Shown: positions 16,572 through 24,405, counted from the first letter of the stretch. The stretch: DNA of 64,000 nt from Pseudoramibacter alactolyticus ATCC 23263 (GCF_000185505.1 NZ_GL622359.1:1267332-1331331); one strand, 5' to 3'. Numbers and translations: made by a program. Notes: generated by a model not told the origin, from the letters alone.

Positions 16572-17195
16572 ATGTTACACATTCTTGGATCGGCCGCCGC
16601 GCTCAAGGCCACTTTGCTGAGCTTCGGCCCGTGGACACCGTTGGTTTATTTTTTGCTGCAGACCGCCCAAGTGGTCATCGCCCCGATCCCCGGCGGCGTC
16701 ACCACCGTCATCGGCGGCGCGCTCTTCGGTTGGTATAAGGGCTTTCTCCTCAGCGGCAGCGCGGCCATGCTCGGCTCGTTTCTCGCCTTCGGCCTGGGCA
16801 GAAAACTGGGCCGCCCCTTCGTGATGCGCTTCCGCGACCGGAAATGGGTCGCCCGCCTCGAGGCGCTGGAAGAGGACAAGCTCGACCGCTTTTTATTCTT
16901 TCTGTTTCTTTGTCCGGGATTCCCCGACGATTTTATCTGCCTGGCGTCCGGGGTGACCAAAATTACTTTCCGGCGCTTCGCCTGGATCTGCACCATCGGC
17001 CGGCTGCCCGGCTTCTTTCTGATCGCCCTGATCGGCGCCGGCATCATGAAAAACGATCCGGTGCAGCTCGCCCTGCTGCTCGCGGCCTACGGCGGCCTGA
17101 CCCTGGCTCTTTATTATCTGCAAAAACGTGTCGCCGCGGCCATCGACCGCCGCCGGCCCCATCCCGATGCTTCCCAAGAAAGGAGTTCCCCATGA
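16572..17195 (+). CDS. TVP38/TMEM64 (DedA/VTT) family membrane protein
   Basis: A 207-residue inner-membrane protein of the VTT superfamily. The signature region is VIAPIPGGVTTVIGGALFGWYKGF (written here in two parts: VIAPIPGGVTTVIGG and ALFGWYKGF, about 35-58) and the second half carries CPGFPDDFICLASGVTKI, typical of TVP38-type proteins. Relatives are linked to lipid scrambling or carrier-lipid recycling. AAGGAG precedes the ATG. The stop overlaps the next gene's start by four bases (ATGA-type), so the two are coupled. Confidence 0.87.
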   Translation: MLHILGSAAALKATLLSFGPWTPLVYFLLQTAQVVIAPIPGGVTTVIGGALFGWYKGFLLSGSAAMLGSFLAFGLGRKLGRPFVMRFRDRKWVARLEALEEDKLDRFLFFLFLCPGFPDDFICLASGVTKITFRRFAWICTIGRLPGFFLIALIGAGIMKNDPVQLALLLAAYGGLTLALYYLQKRVAAAIDRRRPHPDASQERSSP

Positions 17196-17623
17196 AAATC
17201 ATTCTCGATGTTGATACCACCCCCCGCGCCGCCCGCAACATCTGCGACACCATCGCTCAGCAATTCGGGCTTTCCCTCGTCTCGGTTTCCGATATCGACC
17301 GCGACGCCGGGGATCCCCGGGAGCGCACGGACCGCATCCTTGCGGCGCTCACCCGAAACGATATTGTCGTCACCGACGATTACACCCTCGCCGACCGGAT
17401 TTACGAGCACGCCATGGCCGCCGTCAGCCCCAAGGGCTTTGTCTTTACGGCGGCCAATATGGACGAGCTGCTTTACGAGCGTTATCTCAAAAATAAAAAG
17501 GCGGCCGAGGCCCCGACGCCGGCCCCCTCCAAGCGCGGCCTGGCCCGCAGGGCCCGCGCCGAAGAGCGGGCCTTCACCTCGCTGATGCTCGATTTGATCT
17601 CGCCGGTTTCCAAGGAGTTATAG
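17192..17623 (+). CDS. UPF0178/YaiI-YqxD family protein
   Basis: A 143-residue member of the YaiI/YqxD (DUF188) family, a PIN-like fold of unknown function. Aspartates in the opening ILDVDTTP, in SDIDRDAG and in DIVVTDDYTLADRI match the conserved acidic pattern. The C-terminal tail is Ala/Pro/Arg-rich. AAGGAG lies in the end of the upstream gene, and the ATG overlaps that gene's stop. A strong terminator follows. Confidence 0.84.
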   Translation: MKIILDVDTTPRAARNICDTIAQQFGLSLVSVSDIDRDAGDPRERTDRILAALTRNDIVVTDDYTLADRIYEHAMAAVSPKGFVFTAANMDELLYERYLKNKKAAEAPTPAPSKRGLARRARAEERAFTSLMLDLISPVSKEL

Positions 17624-17635
17624 CACCGCATGGCC

Positions 17636-17667
17636 GAAAAAGACGTCCCGGACGGGACGTCTTTTTG
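17636..17667 (+). terminator. Bidirectional terminator after UPF0178 gene
   Basis: AAAAAGACGTCCCG pairs with CGGGACGTCTTTTT around a two-base centre; it marks the left border of the decayed mobile region. Confidence 0.85.
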
Positions 17668-17823
17668 GATGTGCCGGGCGCCCGTCACGCGGATTTAATA
17701 AATTTCACCGAGAAACCTAAGGTTATGCCCGCGCATCCCTGGCCGGCTTTCGATAGAACTTCATCAGCGCGCCAAGCGTTAAGGATATTCGATTTTCTAA
17801 TGAAGGATCGCACAAAAATCGAA

Positions 17824-18062
17824 ACGTAAAAAGAACACCACGATGGCCATGAGATAAATCCGGCGGCTGCAGTAAATGCTCTACGCCTGCTCTTACGAAC
17901 GAGGACATCAAAACCGCGTTCCTATCTGCAGCGAACAAGTTGCCGAATCAGCTGACAAAATTCACGCCAGACAACCGGCACGCGCCGGCGAATCACGCCG
18001 CAGTCTATGCCGAAGACCCTATCCGCGTCATCTTGAAGAACGATCAGGAAATCAAAGCCTGA
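17824..18062 (+). pseudogene. C-terminal remnant of a large serine recombinase
   Basis: From 17862 an open frame reads GGCSKCSTPALTNEDIKTAF, later AAVYAEDPIRVILKNDQEIKA, then stops at 18062. This matches the end of Tn4451/TnpX-type large serine recombinases (cysteine ribbon followed by the basic IRVTFKNGQEIKA-like terminus). One base is missing at about 17853: restoring it joins KRKKNTTMAMR upstream to YKSGGC. The catalytic N-terminal domain is absent. The 17668-17823 stretch has no recognisable gene. Confidence 0.68.
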
Positions 18063-18079
18063 TGCCGAACATCAAACAA

Positions 18080-18124
18080 GCTCCCGATCATCAGTTTTTC
18101 GCCAGCGGTCGGGAGCCTTTTTCA
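18080..18124 (+). terminator. Terminator after recombinase remnant
   Basis: GCTCCCGA pairs with TCGGGAGC over a 21-base loop, followed by CTTTTTC. The sequence to about 18340 holds a second weak hairpin (AAATCCT/AAGGATTT, about 18196-18229) and no gene. Confidence 0.55.
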
Positions 18125-18341
18125 TCTCATGAAACCGGAATTCAAATCTATCGAAATCTTAACCTGTTAGCGGCTGTTGTATGCCGTTAATAAAATCCTC
18201 CGAAATCCTTGAAAACAAAGGATTTTTTTCAGTTTGCTCACCCGTTGCTGTTATACGGTTTCACATGGTGTTACCCTTGCTCTCAGTGCCTCATAAGGGC
18301 AAAAGCAAGGGAAGGAAAATCTGGTAAAACAACATAACAAC

Positions 18342-18694
18342 ATGTGGCAGCCGGGAACCTGTGGCATAGGCGATTATTACATTCCCTGCCTGACGATCCC
18401 GAGGAAGAACAACGGCCCATCGGCGCATGGGGACGGCGGCATCTTCGGTATATCCGCGAGTACCGCAAAAGACTATACAACAGCCTGCTTCTCGGCGGGA
18501 AGCTCAACAACTACCTTGCCGATCTGAATAAGCAAGCGGAGAAAATGTTCTCTTGGCTGGTAAAGGAGCTTGACGAAAAGGAAGGTATCACAGAAACGCT
18601 CAAGGAAGAAAATCAGATGCTCTGGGTACAGCGGATGAACGCAGTCCGGAAAACGGCAATAGGGATCGTCAATAATGATCTGATTTGTGCATAA
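18342..18694 (+). pseudogene. tnpV: TnpV transposon protein remnant, frameshifted
   Basis: TnpV is a small accessory protein of Tn4451-like and related clostridial conjugative elements. One frame encodes GIGDYYIPCLTIP (about 18366-18405), and the next frame continues with EEEQRPIGAWGRRHLRYIRE through LNNYLADLNKQAE to WVQRMNAVRKTAIGIVNN and stops at 18694. Together they give the normal TnpV order, so one frameshift at about 18405 breaks the gene. The body is long enough to be made from an internal start but would lack the head. The 18695-18875 stretch is AT-rich and shows no gene. Confidence 0.72.
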
Positions 18695-18875
18695 TTAACA
18701 CATAAGCGGCAAGGAGAAATCTCTGCTACTGTATCATATCATTTATCATTGTATAATCAATTCCTTTCTCATACTCCAAAGCAGGATAGAATAGAGAAAT
18801 TGGGAACCACAGCATAACTATTTCTGATATTTTTGAAATTGTGACATATATTTGCTGTGCAAGTATGTATCGTTA

Positions 18876-19238
18876 CTATATTCTATTACGGTTATTATAT
18901 GGCGGATCAATATAGATGTAGTCCACCTTGCCCCGATGCGTTTTCTCTAAAAGATATAACGCCTGCAGGTTATCGCCCTCGATAATGAAATTCCATGGGA
19001 GAGACAAATCTTTGCAAAGTCGTCATTCTGGATCGGCGCAGAATACGGGAATATTCTCCTCCAGCATTTCGTCAACAGCTTCGGAGTGTTCTTCCCACAC
19101 AAGTCCGTATTTTTTGTCACGGAGTTGGTTTTCTATTTCATTGAATGCACGGATAGATTCGTCATCGGAGTGCTGTTCTTTCAACTGTTCCAAAAACGCA
19201 ATCATCCTATCCCGTTTGATTTTTGACAAATTAGCCAT
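18876..19238 (-). pseudogene. N-terminal remnant of a type III-like (Mod) DNA adenine methyltransferase
   Basis: From ATG 19238 the frame encodes LSKIKRDRMIAFLEQLKEQH and ENIPVFCADPE. A TGA at 19023-19025 interrupts it, and the same frame resumes with LCKDLSLPWNFIIEGDNLQA, then KVDYIYIDPPYN and a stop at 18876. FIIEGDNLQAL and the catalytic DPPYN are hallmarks of Mod-type N6-adenine methyltransferases, but everything after DPPYN (normally several hundred residues) is missing. Its ATG overlaps the stop codon of the upstream gene by one base (TAATG), so the two were a coupled pair. Confidence 0.78.
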
Positions 19239-20344
19239 TACTCTTCCTCCGCTGCTGCATGAGACTCCTCAGTAAAATCAATAGTTCCAACCACAAAACG
19301 GCTTTTTTCAAAGATTTTATCTATAGAGCCACACATACGATCAGTGATATTTTGATATGTCGTTAAATCTTCTTTAACAAACCGAACTGCTTGATTCATA
19401 GAACGCTCAATTCCCAGCACACCATTCATTGAATCAATAAGGCCACTAATAGATGCTTTGCTGCCAATAGCTGCTTCTTTCATACCATAAAGACTTTTCA
19501 AGTAACTTATCAATGATTCTTTGTTTTCTTCTTTTGATGCAAATTTATTCTCAAGCAGGCCTAATGTGTTCTTTTCTATTTCGTCCCAGAGAGAATCAAT
19601 AGTCGAGTTATGTATTTTCAACTTTTTAGCAAAAGTTTCAACATAACCGACAACTTTTTTTGTTTGCTTGCGAACAAATGAAGCCGTCCCATTTCCTCCG
19701 TTTTTGTTCACTCTCTCAATTTCAGCTGTACAAGAAGTGGTGCCAGAATTCATTTCATTCATGTCAGTATTCATAGAGTTGATCTCATCAGTTAGTTTTT
19801 CGGCATTATTTTCGATATCTGTCAAAAAATCAAGAAACCCTTTGTCAGATTCATCTTCTAAAACTACAGCGTCTTTATGTTCAAACCAGCTCGGATTCTC
19901 AACGCCCTGTAGAGTTAAAAAGTCTTTGACAGGGTTACTGTAACTTACAGAACCATCTATCGCACCGCAGAGATTTGTCTCGAGGTATTTTATCAATTCA
20001 TCAAATTTCTTGAAATGAGTTGTATAGTCCTTTGCCCTATACTGTTTCAAATCAAAGGGAAGTCCAGATAAATCGTCCTGCGTAATTATTATAGTTTTCT
20101 TGTTAAAAGAATGAGCCAAACTAAGTTCATACATAACATTAGCATTTAGCCCAGTCAAATCAGCAATCACGATGTCTGCTTCATATAAAGGCTGAATAAT
20201 ATCTTTCAAAACATTTTGCTGATTTCCTTCTTCTCCGGCATTGTTGAATTCAAATCTTTCAGAAAACTGCATTTTAAGCATTTCATATACTTCAAAGAAC
20301 TCGTCTTTGAACGGCATAATCACAAATACTTTTTTCTTTTCCAT
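19238..20344 (-). CDS. Deoxyribosyltransferase/TIR-like N-domain protein with helical tail; candidate defence effector
   Basis: I do not know a characterised orthologue. The 368-residue protein has an N-terminal alpha/beta domain (about 1-120). It shows KVFVIMPFKDEFFEVYEMLK, then YEADIVIADLTGLNANVMYE and LSLAHSFNKKTIIITQ. This is the pattern of nucleoside 2-deoxyribosyltransferase-like/TIR-like domains, where a Glu in the position of E73 is usually catalytic. After residue 160 it is polar and helical (heptad-like runs around 170-215 and 245-345), suggesting oligomerisation. The gene is AT-rich unlike the chromosome, complete, has an AAGGAG site, and is translationally coupled to the methyltransferase remnant. 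NAD or nucleotide hydrolysis in phage defence is an inference. Confidence 0.72.
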   Translation of the reverse strand: MEKKKVFVIMPFKDEFFEVYEMLKMQFSERFEFNNAGEEGNQQNVLKDIIQPLYEADIVIADLTGLNANVMYELSLAHSFNKKTIIITQDDLSGLPFDLKQYRAKDYTTHFKKFDELIKYLETNLCGAIDGSVSYSNPVKDFLTLQGVENPSWFEHKDAVVLEDESDKGFLDFLTDIENNAEKLTDEINSMNTDMNEMNSGTTSCTAEIERVNKNGGNGTASFVRKQTKKVVGYVETFAKKLKIHNSTIDSLWDEIEKNTLGLLENKFASKEENKESLISYLKSLYGMKEAAIGSKASISGLIDSMNGVLGIERSMNQAVRFVKEDLTTYQNITDRMCGSIDKIFEKSRFVVGTIDFTEESHAAAEEE

Positions 20345-20362
20345 TGCAAAAACTCCTTCCTG

Positions 20363-20529
20363 TTATTTCTGGCACAATAGATACTTTTTGTTATCGCCTC
20401 GACCAACTACTTTTATCAATCCGAGAGCTTTGCAACGGTAAATGTGCGTGTCTTTTTAAGTCCGAGCAGGTCGCTGATTTCTTTTTCGGTGATTTGTCCG
20501 TTTGCTTTGATGTAATCTAACTATATTAT
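20363..20529 (-). pseudogene. Winged-helix C-terminal remnant (AlbA_2/RecG-like regulator end)
   Basis: One minus-strand frame reads LDYIKANGQITEKEISDLLG then LKKTRTFTVAKLSD and stops; the next frame continues KALGLIKVVGRGDNKKYLLC. Joined, they make a winged-helix tail of the kind that ends many AlbA_2-domain ATP-binding regulators. A frameshift separates the halves and no N-terminal part is present. The fragment lies just upstream of the deoxyribosyltransferase-like gene. Confidence 0.55.
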
Positions 20530-20554
20530 ACTCACAAAATTCACTATATCAAAC

Positions 20555-20602
20555 GCGAATAGCGAATTTATAGCGAATATTCGCTCGGATAAACGAATAT
20601 TC
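20555..20602 (+). repeat. Cluster of GCGAAT/ATTCGC repeats with palindrome
   Basis: GCGAAT occurs at 20555, 20562 and 20573, the last forming the perfect palindrome GCGAATATTCGC (20573-20584). ACGAATATTCGG follows at 20593-20604. The surroundings are very AT-rich. This could be an operator, an iteron-like origin or a recombination site of the decayed element. Confidence 0.5.
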
Positions 20603-20665
20603 GGATTGCGGTGAATATTCTCTAATACAAATCAGCAGCTGGGTACGCAAATACCCGGCTGCTTG

Positions 20666-21597
20666 CTATATGTGCGCACCGCCGAAAGCGGCAGTGTTGC
20701 TGTCTGTTGTCTTATCGTTCTCCCTGGCGCAGGAAGAACGCTTCGGAGGCTTCTGTGCCTCGTCCCGTATCCTGTAAAGCTGTGCCACAACGCTTCTGCG
20801 CTCCGGCGGTTTCTTTTCTTCGGCTGATTTTCCCTCGGCCTGTTGCTTCCGTTCTGCAAGCACCCACTCATACTGCTTTACTATGCGCTCAGCCTTATTG
20901 TAGGCGGCCATAAGTGCCTGTAGCCCTGTTCCTGTACCATGCGGGAAATTCTGTCTTTGAGATCGCTGGCTTTCTGCTCGGCGGCCTCCATTTTTGCTTC
21001 TTTCGCTTTTCTCTCCCTGCCCTTGAAAATACCAATGCTTTCTGCACGATGGTACGGAATAAGCCCAGTAGCCACCCGTGTTCGCAAATGAAATATTTAC
21101 TCTTATTTTGAGCTTGATTTCGAGTCCCTTATCCTCCGGAACGCCGACGACCAGCGCCGGGTCAGCGGTGCAGTTCCAGTCCTGCCGCGCTTCATTGTCA
21201 GCCCGCATCTCATCAGCCATGGAATTGTTCTTACTGATCTTCTTTATCGACAGGTATACATCGTTTTGGTCGAATACTTTTAGCCGCTTTTCCTTTTTAA
21301 CATGAATGTTGATCTGTGCGGTCAACGACTTCCTATAAAAAGCCTTAGCTTTTAAAAAAGGTGTCTTTGTCGTAAACATGTGCTGCTCATGGATTTCCCA
21401 TTTTTGGAATTACCGTACGGCCTTTGCGGATTGCTCCATCTTCTCCTGTGACCTCTTTCTTTGTCCGCATCCGTTTTCCCGTTTCATCGAGGCACACGGC
21501 GCGAGCGGCAACCTTATTATCCGGTGTCTCTAAAAGCCGTCGTTCGAAAAAGATCAGGTGAATGTGATAGTTGGTTTTTGTCTTGTTTCTTCGCGCT
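20666..21597 (-). pseudogene. MobA/MobL-family relaxase remnant with multiple frameshifts
   Basis: Pieces in different minus-strand frames line up as one relaxase. TKTNYHIHLIFFERRLLETP carries the metal-binding HxH signature, then KRMRTKKEVTGEDGAIRKGR (about 21410-21597). After a shift come EQHMFTTKTPFLKAKAFYRK and DQNDVYLSIKKISKNN. After another come EAAEQKASDLKDRISRMVQE and finally AYNKAERIVKQYEWVLAERK to the stop at 20666. At least three frameshifts are needed, and the N-terminal catalytic tyrosine region is missing. It is a dead mobilisation gene from an integrative or plasmid-borne element. Confidence 0.72.
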
Positions 21598-21821
21598 TCT
21601 TCCCTTTACACCCGAAGGGCACTTTTTATACGAAAGGAAATATTGTTCCAAAGCGGACGTGGAGGCAATCAGATCGCATTTACCTTTAAACCGGCGATAA
21701 AAGATCGCCGGTGAATACCGTTATCGGTGATCTCGTCGATCGTGATTTTATCCATGGCTTTCTGCGCCGATAGTTCCCGGATGGATTCAGCCAGAATTTC
21801 TTTGGTCGTTTTACGTTTCAC
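21590..21821 (-). pseudogene. TetR-family regulator N-terminal fragment, frameshifted
   Basis: GTG 21821 after AAAGGAAAG starts KRKTTKEILAESIRELSAQK then AMDKITIDEITDNG, a TetR-type DNA-binding helix-turn-helix. One missing base at about 21722 shifts the frame; the next frame continues YSPAIFYRRFKGKCDLIAST (the FYxxFxxKxDL signature) to about 21600, where it runs into the relaxase remnant. The ligand-binding domain is absent. Confidence 0.65.
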
Positions 21822-21891
21822 ACGCTTTCCTTTCTTGCTGCTTTCTGCACCGGATCAAAGGCGAGGCACCCGGTTAAATATCGGGCAGTCG

Positions 21892-22182
21892 TTAGCCGCA
21901 AGCCTCCTCGGACGGGACTGTGCGTTTGATTTCATTTCTGCCGTTCCCACGCCGATCTTGATTTTTATGATAGCAGAAAAACCACCCGCTTTGCAGAGAG
22001 CTCGTCTGACGGCTTTTGCCGCAAAGGCAATCTCTCATCCCGCCGGCCGCCGTCTGCCGGGAGGGCTGCCGGGCGTTTCGCATCGGCTGCCCGTCGTAAA
22101 ACAGGGAAAAGACCGAAGCCAAAAGCAAAAATCCCAGGAGTAAAACCACTTCCAACAACGATTTAATCAATTTGCGTTTCAT
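21892..22182 (-). CDS. Small hypothetical protein with N-terminal hydrophobic segment
   Basis: A 96-residue frame starting MKRKLIKSLLEVVLLLGFLL with one signal-anchor-like segment and a polar, Cys/Arg-rich remainder. AGAAAGGGTGG lies before the ATG. I recognise no family, and the tail looks like random GC-rich sequence, so only the first about 45 residues may be meaningful. It lies at the edge of the mobile region. Confidence 0.25.
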   Translation of the reverse strand: MKRKLIKSLLEVVLLLGFLLLASVFSLFYDGQPMRNARQPSRQTAAGGMRDCLCGKSRQTSSLQSGWFFCYHKNQDRRGNGRNEIKRTVPSEEACG

Positions 22183-22198
22183 ATCGGCCACCCTTTCT

Positions 22199-22567
22199 GT
22201 TCAGTCTGCCGCCGGTGCAAACCGTCGATGCACCGGTGATTGATCTTAGGATAGCGCATTTTGTTAGATTCGTCAAACTATTTTTATATTTTCTGTTTTC
22301 TTCCCGGGCATGCCCTTGCCGGACCGCCCGATTTCGGTCGGATTCGCACCCGGCCGGCTTAAGGCGAAGCCTCTATTGATCGATCGCCGCCGGGGTAAGC
22401 CTGGCCGATTGCCATCCGCGAACGCGCGCGCCCTGATGGGCCGCCCGCAAATCAAAAGCCCTCGGCCCATTTATCTCAGGCCGCCCGACTGCCGATCGGC
22501 GGTCTCGCCCGCGATTTCTCATCGTGTGCCGCCGCGGAGAACGCATCCCGCACAAAAACCCTCCGCC
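22199..22567. other. Intergenic stretch without recognisable gene
   Basis: About 370 GC-rich bases between the decayed mobile region and the Rrf2 promoter. Frames on both strands give Arg/Pro-rich peptides with no family resemblance and no ribosome sites. I see nothing functional here. Confidence 0.5.
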
Positions 22568-22595
22568 TTGCGAAATTTTTACCTTCGGGTATAAT
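22568..22595 (+). promoter_or_regulatory. Promoter of the Rrf2 gene
   Basis: TTGCGA, 16 bases, TATAAT, 65 bases ahead of the Rrf2 ATG. Confidence 0.7.
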
Positions 22596-22660
22596 AAATC
22601 ATAAAACCGACCGGCTTACCGTGATTGCTCATGCGGCAAGCCGGCGAATCGAGGTGACTC

Positions 22661-23098
22661 ATGAAAATTTCAACCAAGGGCCGCTACGCCCTGCGGATGA
22701 TGCTCGATCTGGCCTATCATCAGGACGAGGGCTACATCGCCCTCAAGGACATCGCCCGCCGCCAGAATATCTCCAAAAAATACCTGGAGCAAATTGTCTC
22801 GCTGATGCGCGGCCCGGACATCCTGGCCACCAGCCGCGGCTACAGGGGCGGCTACCGCCTGGCCCGCCCGCCAAGGGACTACACCGTCGGCGAGATCCTG
22901 CGCCTGACGGAGGGCTCCCTGGCGCCGGTGGCCTGCCTGGAGGAGGGCGCCGACAAATGCCCCCGGGCGGCCGGCTGTGAAACCCTGCCCGTCTGGCAGG
23001 GGCTTTACACCCGCATCACCGACTATCTCGACAGTCTGACCCTGCAGGACATCATCGACCACACCCGGGAAAACGCCCCGATGGACTTTATGATTTAA
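22661..23098 (+). CDS. Rrf2-family transcriptional regulator (IscR/CymR-like)
   Basis: A 145-residue Rrf2 winged-helix regulator. MKISTKGRYALRMMLDLAYH opens it, the recognition part NISKKYLEQIVSLM follows, and the wing region SRGYRGGYRLARPP is typical. Three cysteines in CLEEGADKCPRAAGC (about 91-105) match the Fe-S ligand spacing of IscR-like members, so it may sense iron-sulfur status; CymR-type members lack them. GAGGTGA precedes the ATG. It is followed by malY/patB after 21 bases, hinting at control of sulfur-amino-acid breakdown. Confidence 0.92.
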   Translation: MKISTKGRYALRMMLDLAYHQDEGYIALKDIARRQNISKKYLEQIVSLMRGPDILATSRGYRGGYRLARPPRDYTVGEILRLTEGSLAPVACLEEGADKCPRAAGCETLPVWQGLYTRITDYLDSLTLQDIIDHTRENAPMDFMI

Positions 23099-23119
23099 CA
23101 CCGATCTGAAAGGAACCCC

Positions 23120-24295
23120 ATGACCCGTTTTGACTTTACCACCCCCATCGACCGCCGGGGCAGCGGCGCCATCAAATACGGCCCGCACCCCAAATTCCCC
23201 GACGCCGACGTGCTGCCCTTCTGGGTGGCGGATATGGATTTTGCCGTCGTCCCCGCCATCCGGGACGCTTTGCAGGCCAAGCTTGACCACGGCGTCTTCG
23301 GCTACGAGGGCATCAGCGATGCCTATCGCGACGCTGTGACCGGCTGGTTCGCCCGCCGCTTCGGCTGGCAGCCGGACCCGAAGAGCCTGATCACCACGCC
23401 GGGGATCGTCTTCGCCGTGGCCACCGCCATCCGCGCCTTCACCAAGCCGGGGGACGCCGTGCTGATTCAAAACCCGGTGTATTTCCCCTTCGCGGGACTG
23501 GTGAAAAAAAACGGGCGCAGGCTCGCCGAAACCACCCTGACGCTCAAAGACGGCCATTACAAAATCGACTTCGCCGAGTTTGAGCGGCAGATCGCCGACA
23601 ACGATGTGAAGCTTTTCGTGCTCTGCTCGCCCCACAACCCCACGGGCCGCGTCTGGACCCGGGAGGAGCTTTCCCGGATGGCCGCCATCTGCGCCGCCCA
23701 CGGCGTGATCGTCTTCTCCGACGAGATTCACTGCGATTTCGTCTGGCCCGGCCGCCGCCACACGCCCTTCGCGAACCTCTCCCCCGAGGCCGCGGCCATG
23801 ACCGTTGTCGGCACTGCCCCCTCCAAAACCTTTAACCTCGCCGGGCTGCAGGGCTCGAACCTCTTTATCGCGGACGCATCCCTGCGCCGCCGCTACCAAA
23901 AAGAACTGGCCGCCCAGGGCTTCGACGCGCCGAATAACCTGGCGATGGCCGCCACCGTCGCCGCCTATAACGCCGGCGAGCCCTGGCTCACCGGGCTGCT
24001 CGCCCATCTGGCCGGAAACATCGCCGCCCTGCAAAAGGCCCTCACGGACACGCCCATCCGCCTGATTTGCCCCGAAGGCACCTATCTGATGTGGCTCGAC
24101 TGCCGGGCCCTGGGCCTTGCCGACGACGCCCTTGAGGCGTTCTTTGTGGAAGGCGCCGGGCTCTGGCTCAATGCCGGGATCACCTTCGGCAGCGCGGGAT
24201 CGGGCTTTATGCGCATGAACCTGGCCTGCCCCCGGGCCGCCCTCGATGCCGGCATCGCAAGGCTTGAAGCGGCGCTGGCCCAACGCGGAAAGTGA
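23120..24295 (+). CDS. MalY/PatB-family PLP-dependent C-S lyase (cystathionine beta-lyase)
   Basis: A 391-residue fold-type I PLP enzyme. VLPFWVADMDFAVVPAI near residue 33, LCSPHNPTGRVWT (about 174), IVFSDEIHCDFVWPG (about 204) and the PLP-lysine motif APSKTFNLAGLQGSN (about 235) identify the MalY/PatB branch. It cleaves cystathionine or cysteine to give homocysteine or sulfide, pyruvate and ammonia; some members act as aminotransferases. GAAAGGAA precedes the ATG. Cotranscription with the Rrf2 regulator is likely. A damaged second copy of its last 60 codons lies at 32.1 kb, on the far side of the ABC transporter island. Confidence 0.9.
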   Translation: MTRFDFTTPIDRRGSGAIKYGPHPKFPDADVLPFWVADMDFAVVPAIRDALQAKLDHGVFGYEGISDAYRDAVTGWFARRFGWQPDPKSLITTPGIVFAVATAIRAFTKPGDAVLIQNPVYFPFAGLVKKNGRRLAETTLTLKDGHYKIDFAEFERQIADNDVKLFVLCSPHNPTGRVWTREELSRMAAICAAHGVIVFSDEIHCDFVWPGRRHTPFANLSPEAAAMTVVGTAPSKTFNLAGLQGSNLFIADASLRRRYQKELAAQGFDAPNNLAMAATVAAYNAGEPWLTGLLAHLAGNIAALQKALTDTPIRLICPEGTYLMWLDCRALGLADDALEAFFVEGAGLWLNAGITFGSAGSGFMRMNLACPRAALDAGIARLEAALAQRGK

Positions 24296-24366
24296 AGCCG
24301 AAGACATCATCACCGCATTCGCCAAAAAAGCCTCTGAAAATTTTAAAATTCAAAGGCTCTCATCTG

Positions 24367-24405
24367 CCGGAAACGCCTGTCGCGACAGGCGTTTCTGGCA
24401 TTTTT
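24367..24405 (+). terminator. Terminator after malY/patB
   Basis: GAAACGCCTGTC pairs with GACAGGCGTTTC (no loop excess), followed by TGGCATTTTTT. A weaker AGCCT/AGGCT hairpin precedes it at about 24328-24358. Confidence 0.75.

Noticed and set aside
17723..17938. 71-codon minus-strand frame at the left border of the mobile zone
   Set aside because: It lies antisense to the recombinase tail and has no start signal or recognisable family.
22375..22420. Short similarity (TCGATCGCCGC then ATTGCC) between 22.4 kb and 32.33 kb, considered as island borders
   Set aside because: Too short and gapped to separate from chance in GC-rich DNA; the malY-end duplication is the convincing repeat.
22670..24325. 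Very long open frame antisense to the Rrf2 and malY/patB genes
   Set aside because: Gly/Arg/His-rich shadow frame caused by high GC at third positions; no ribosome site, and the plus-strand genes have clear family motifs.
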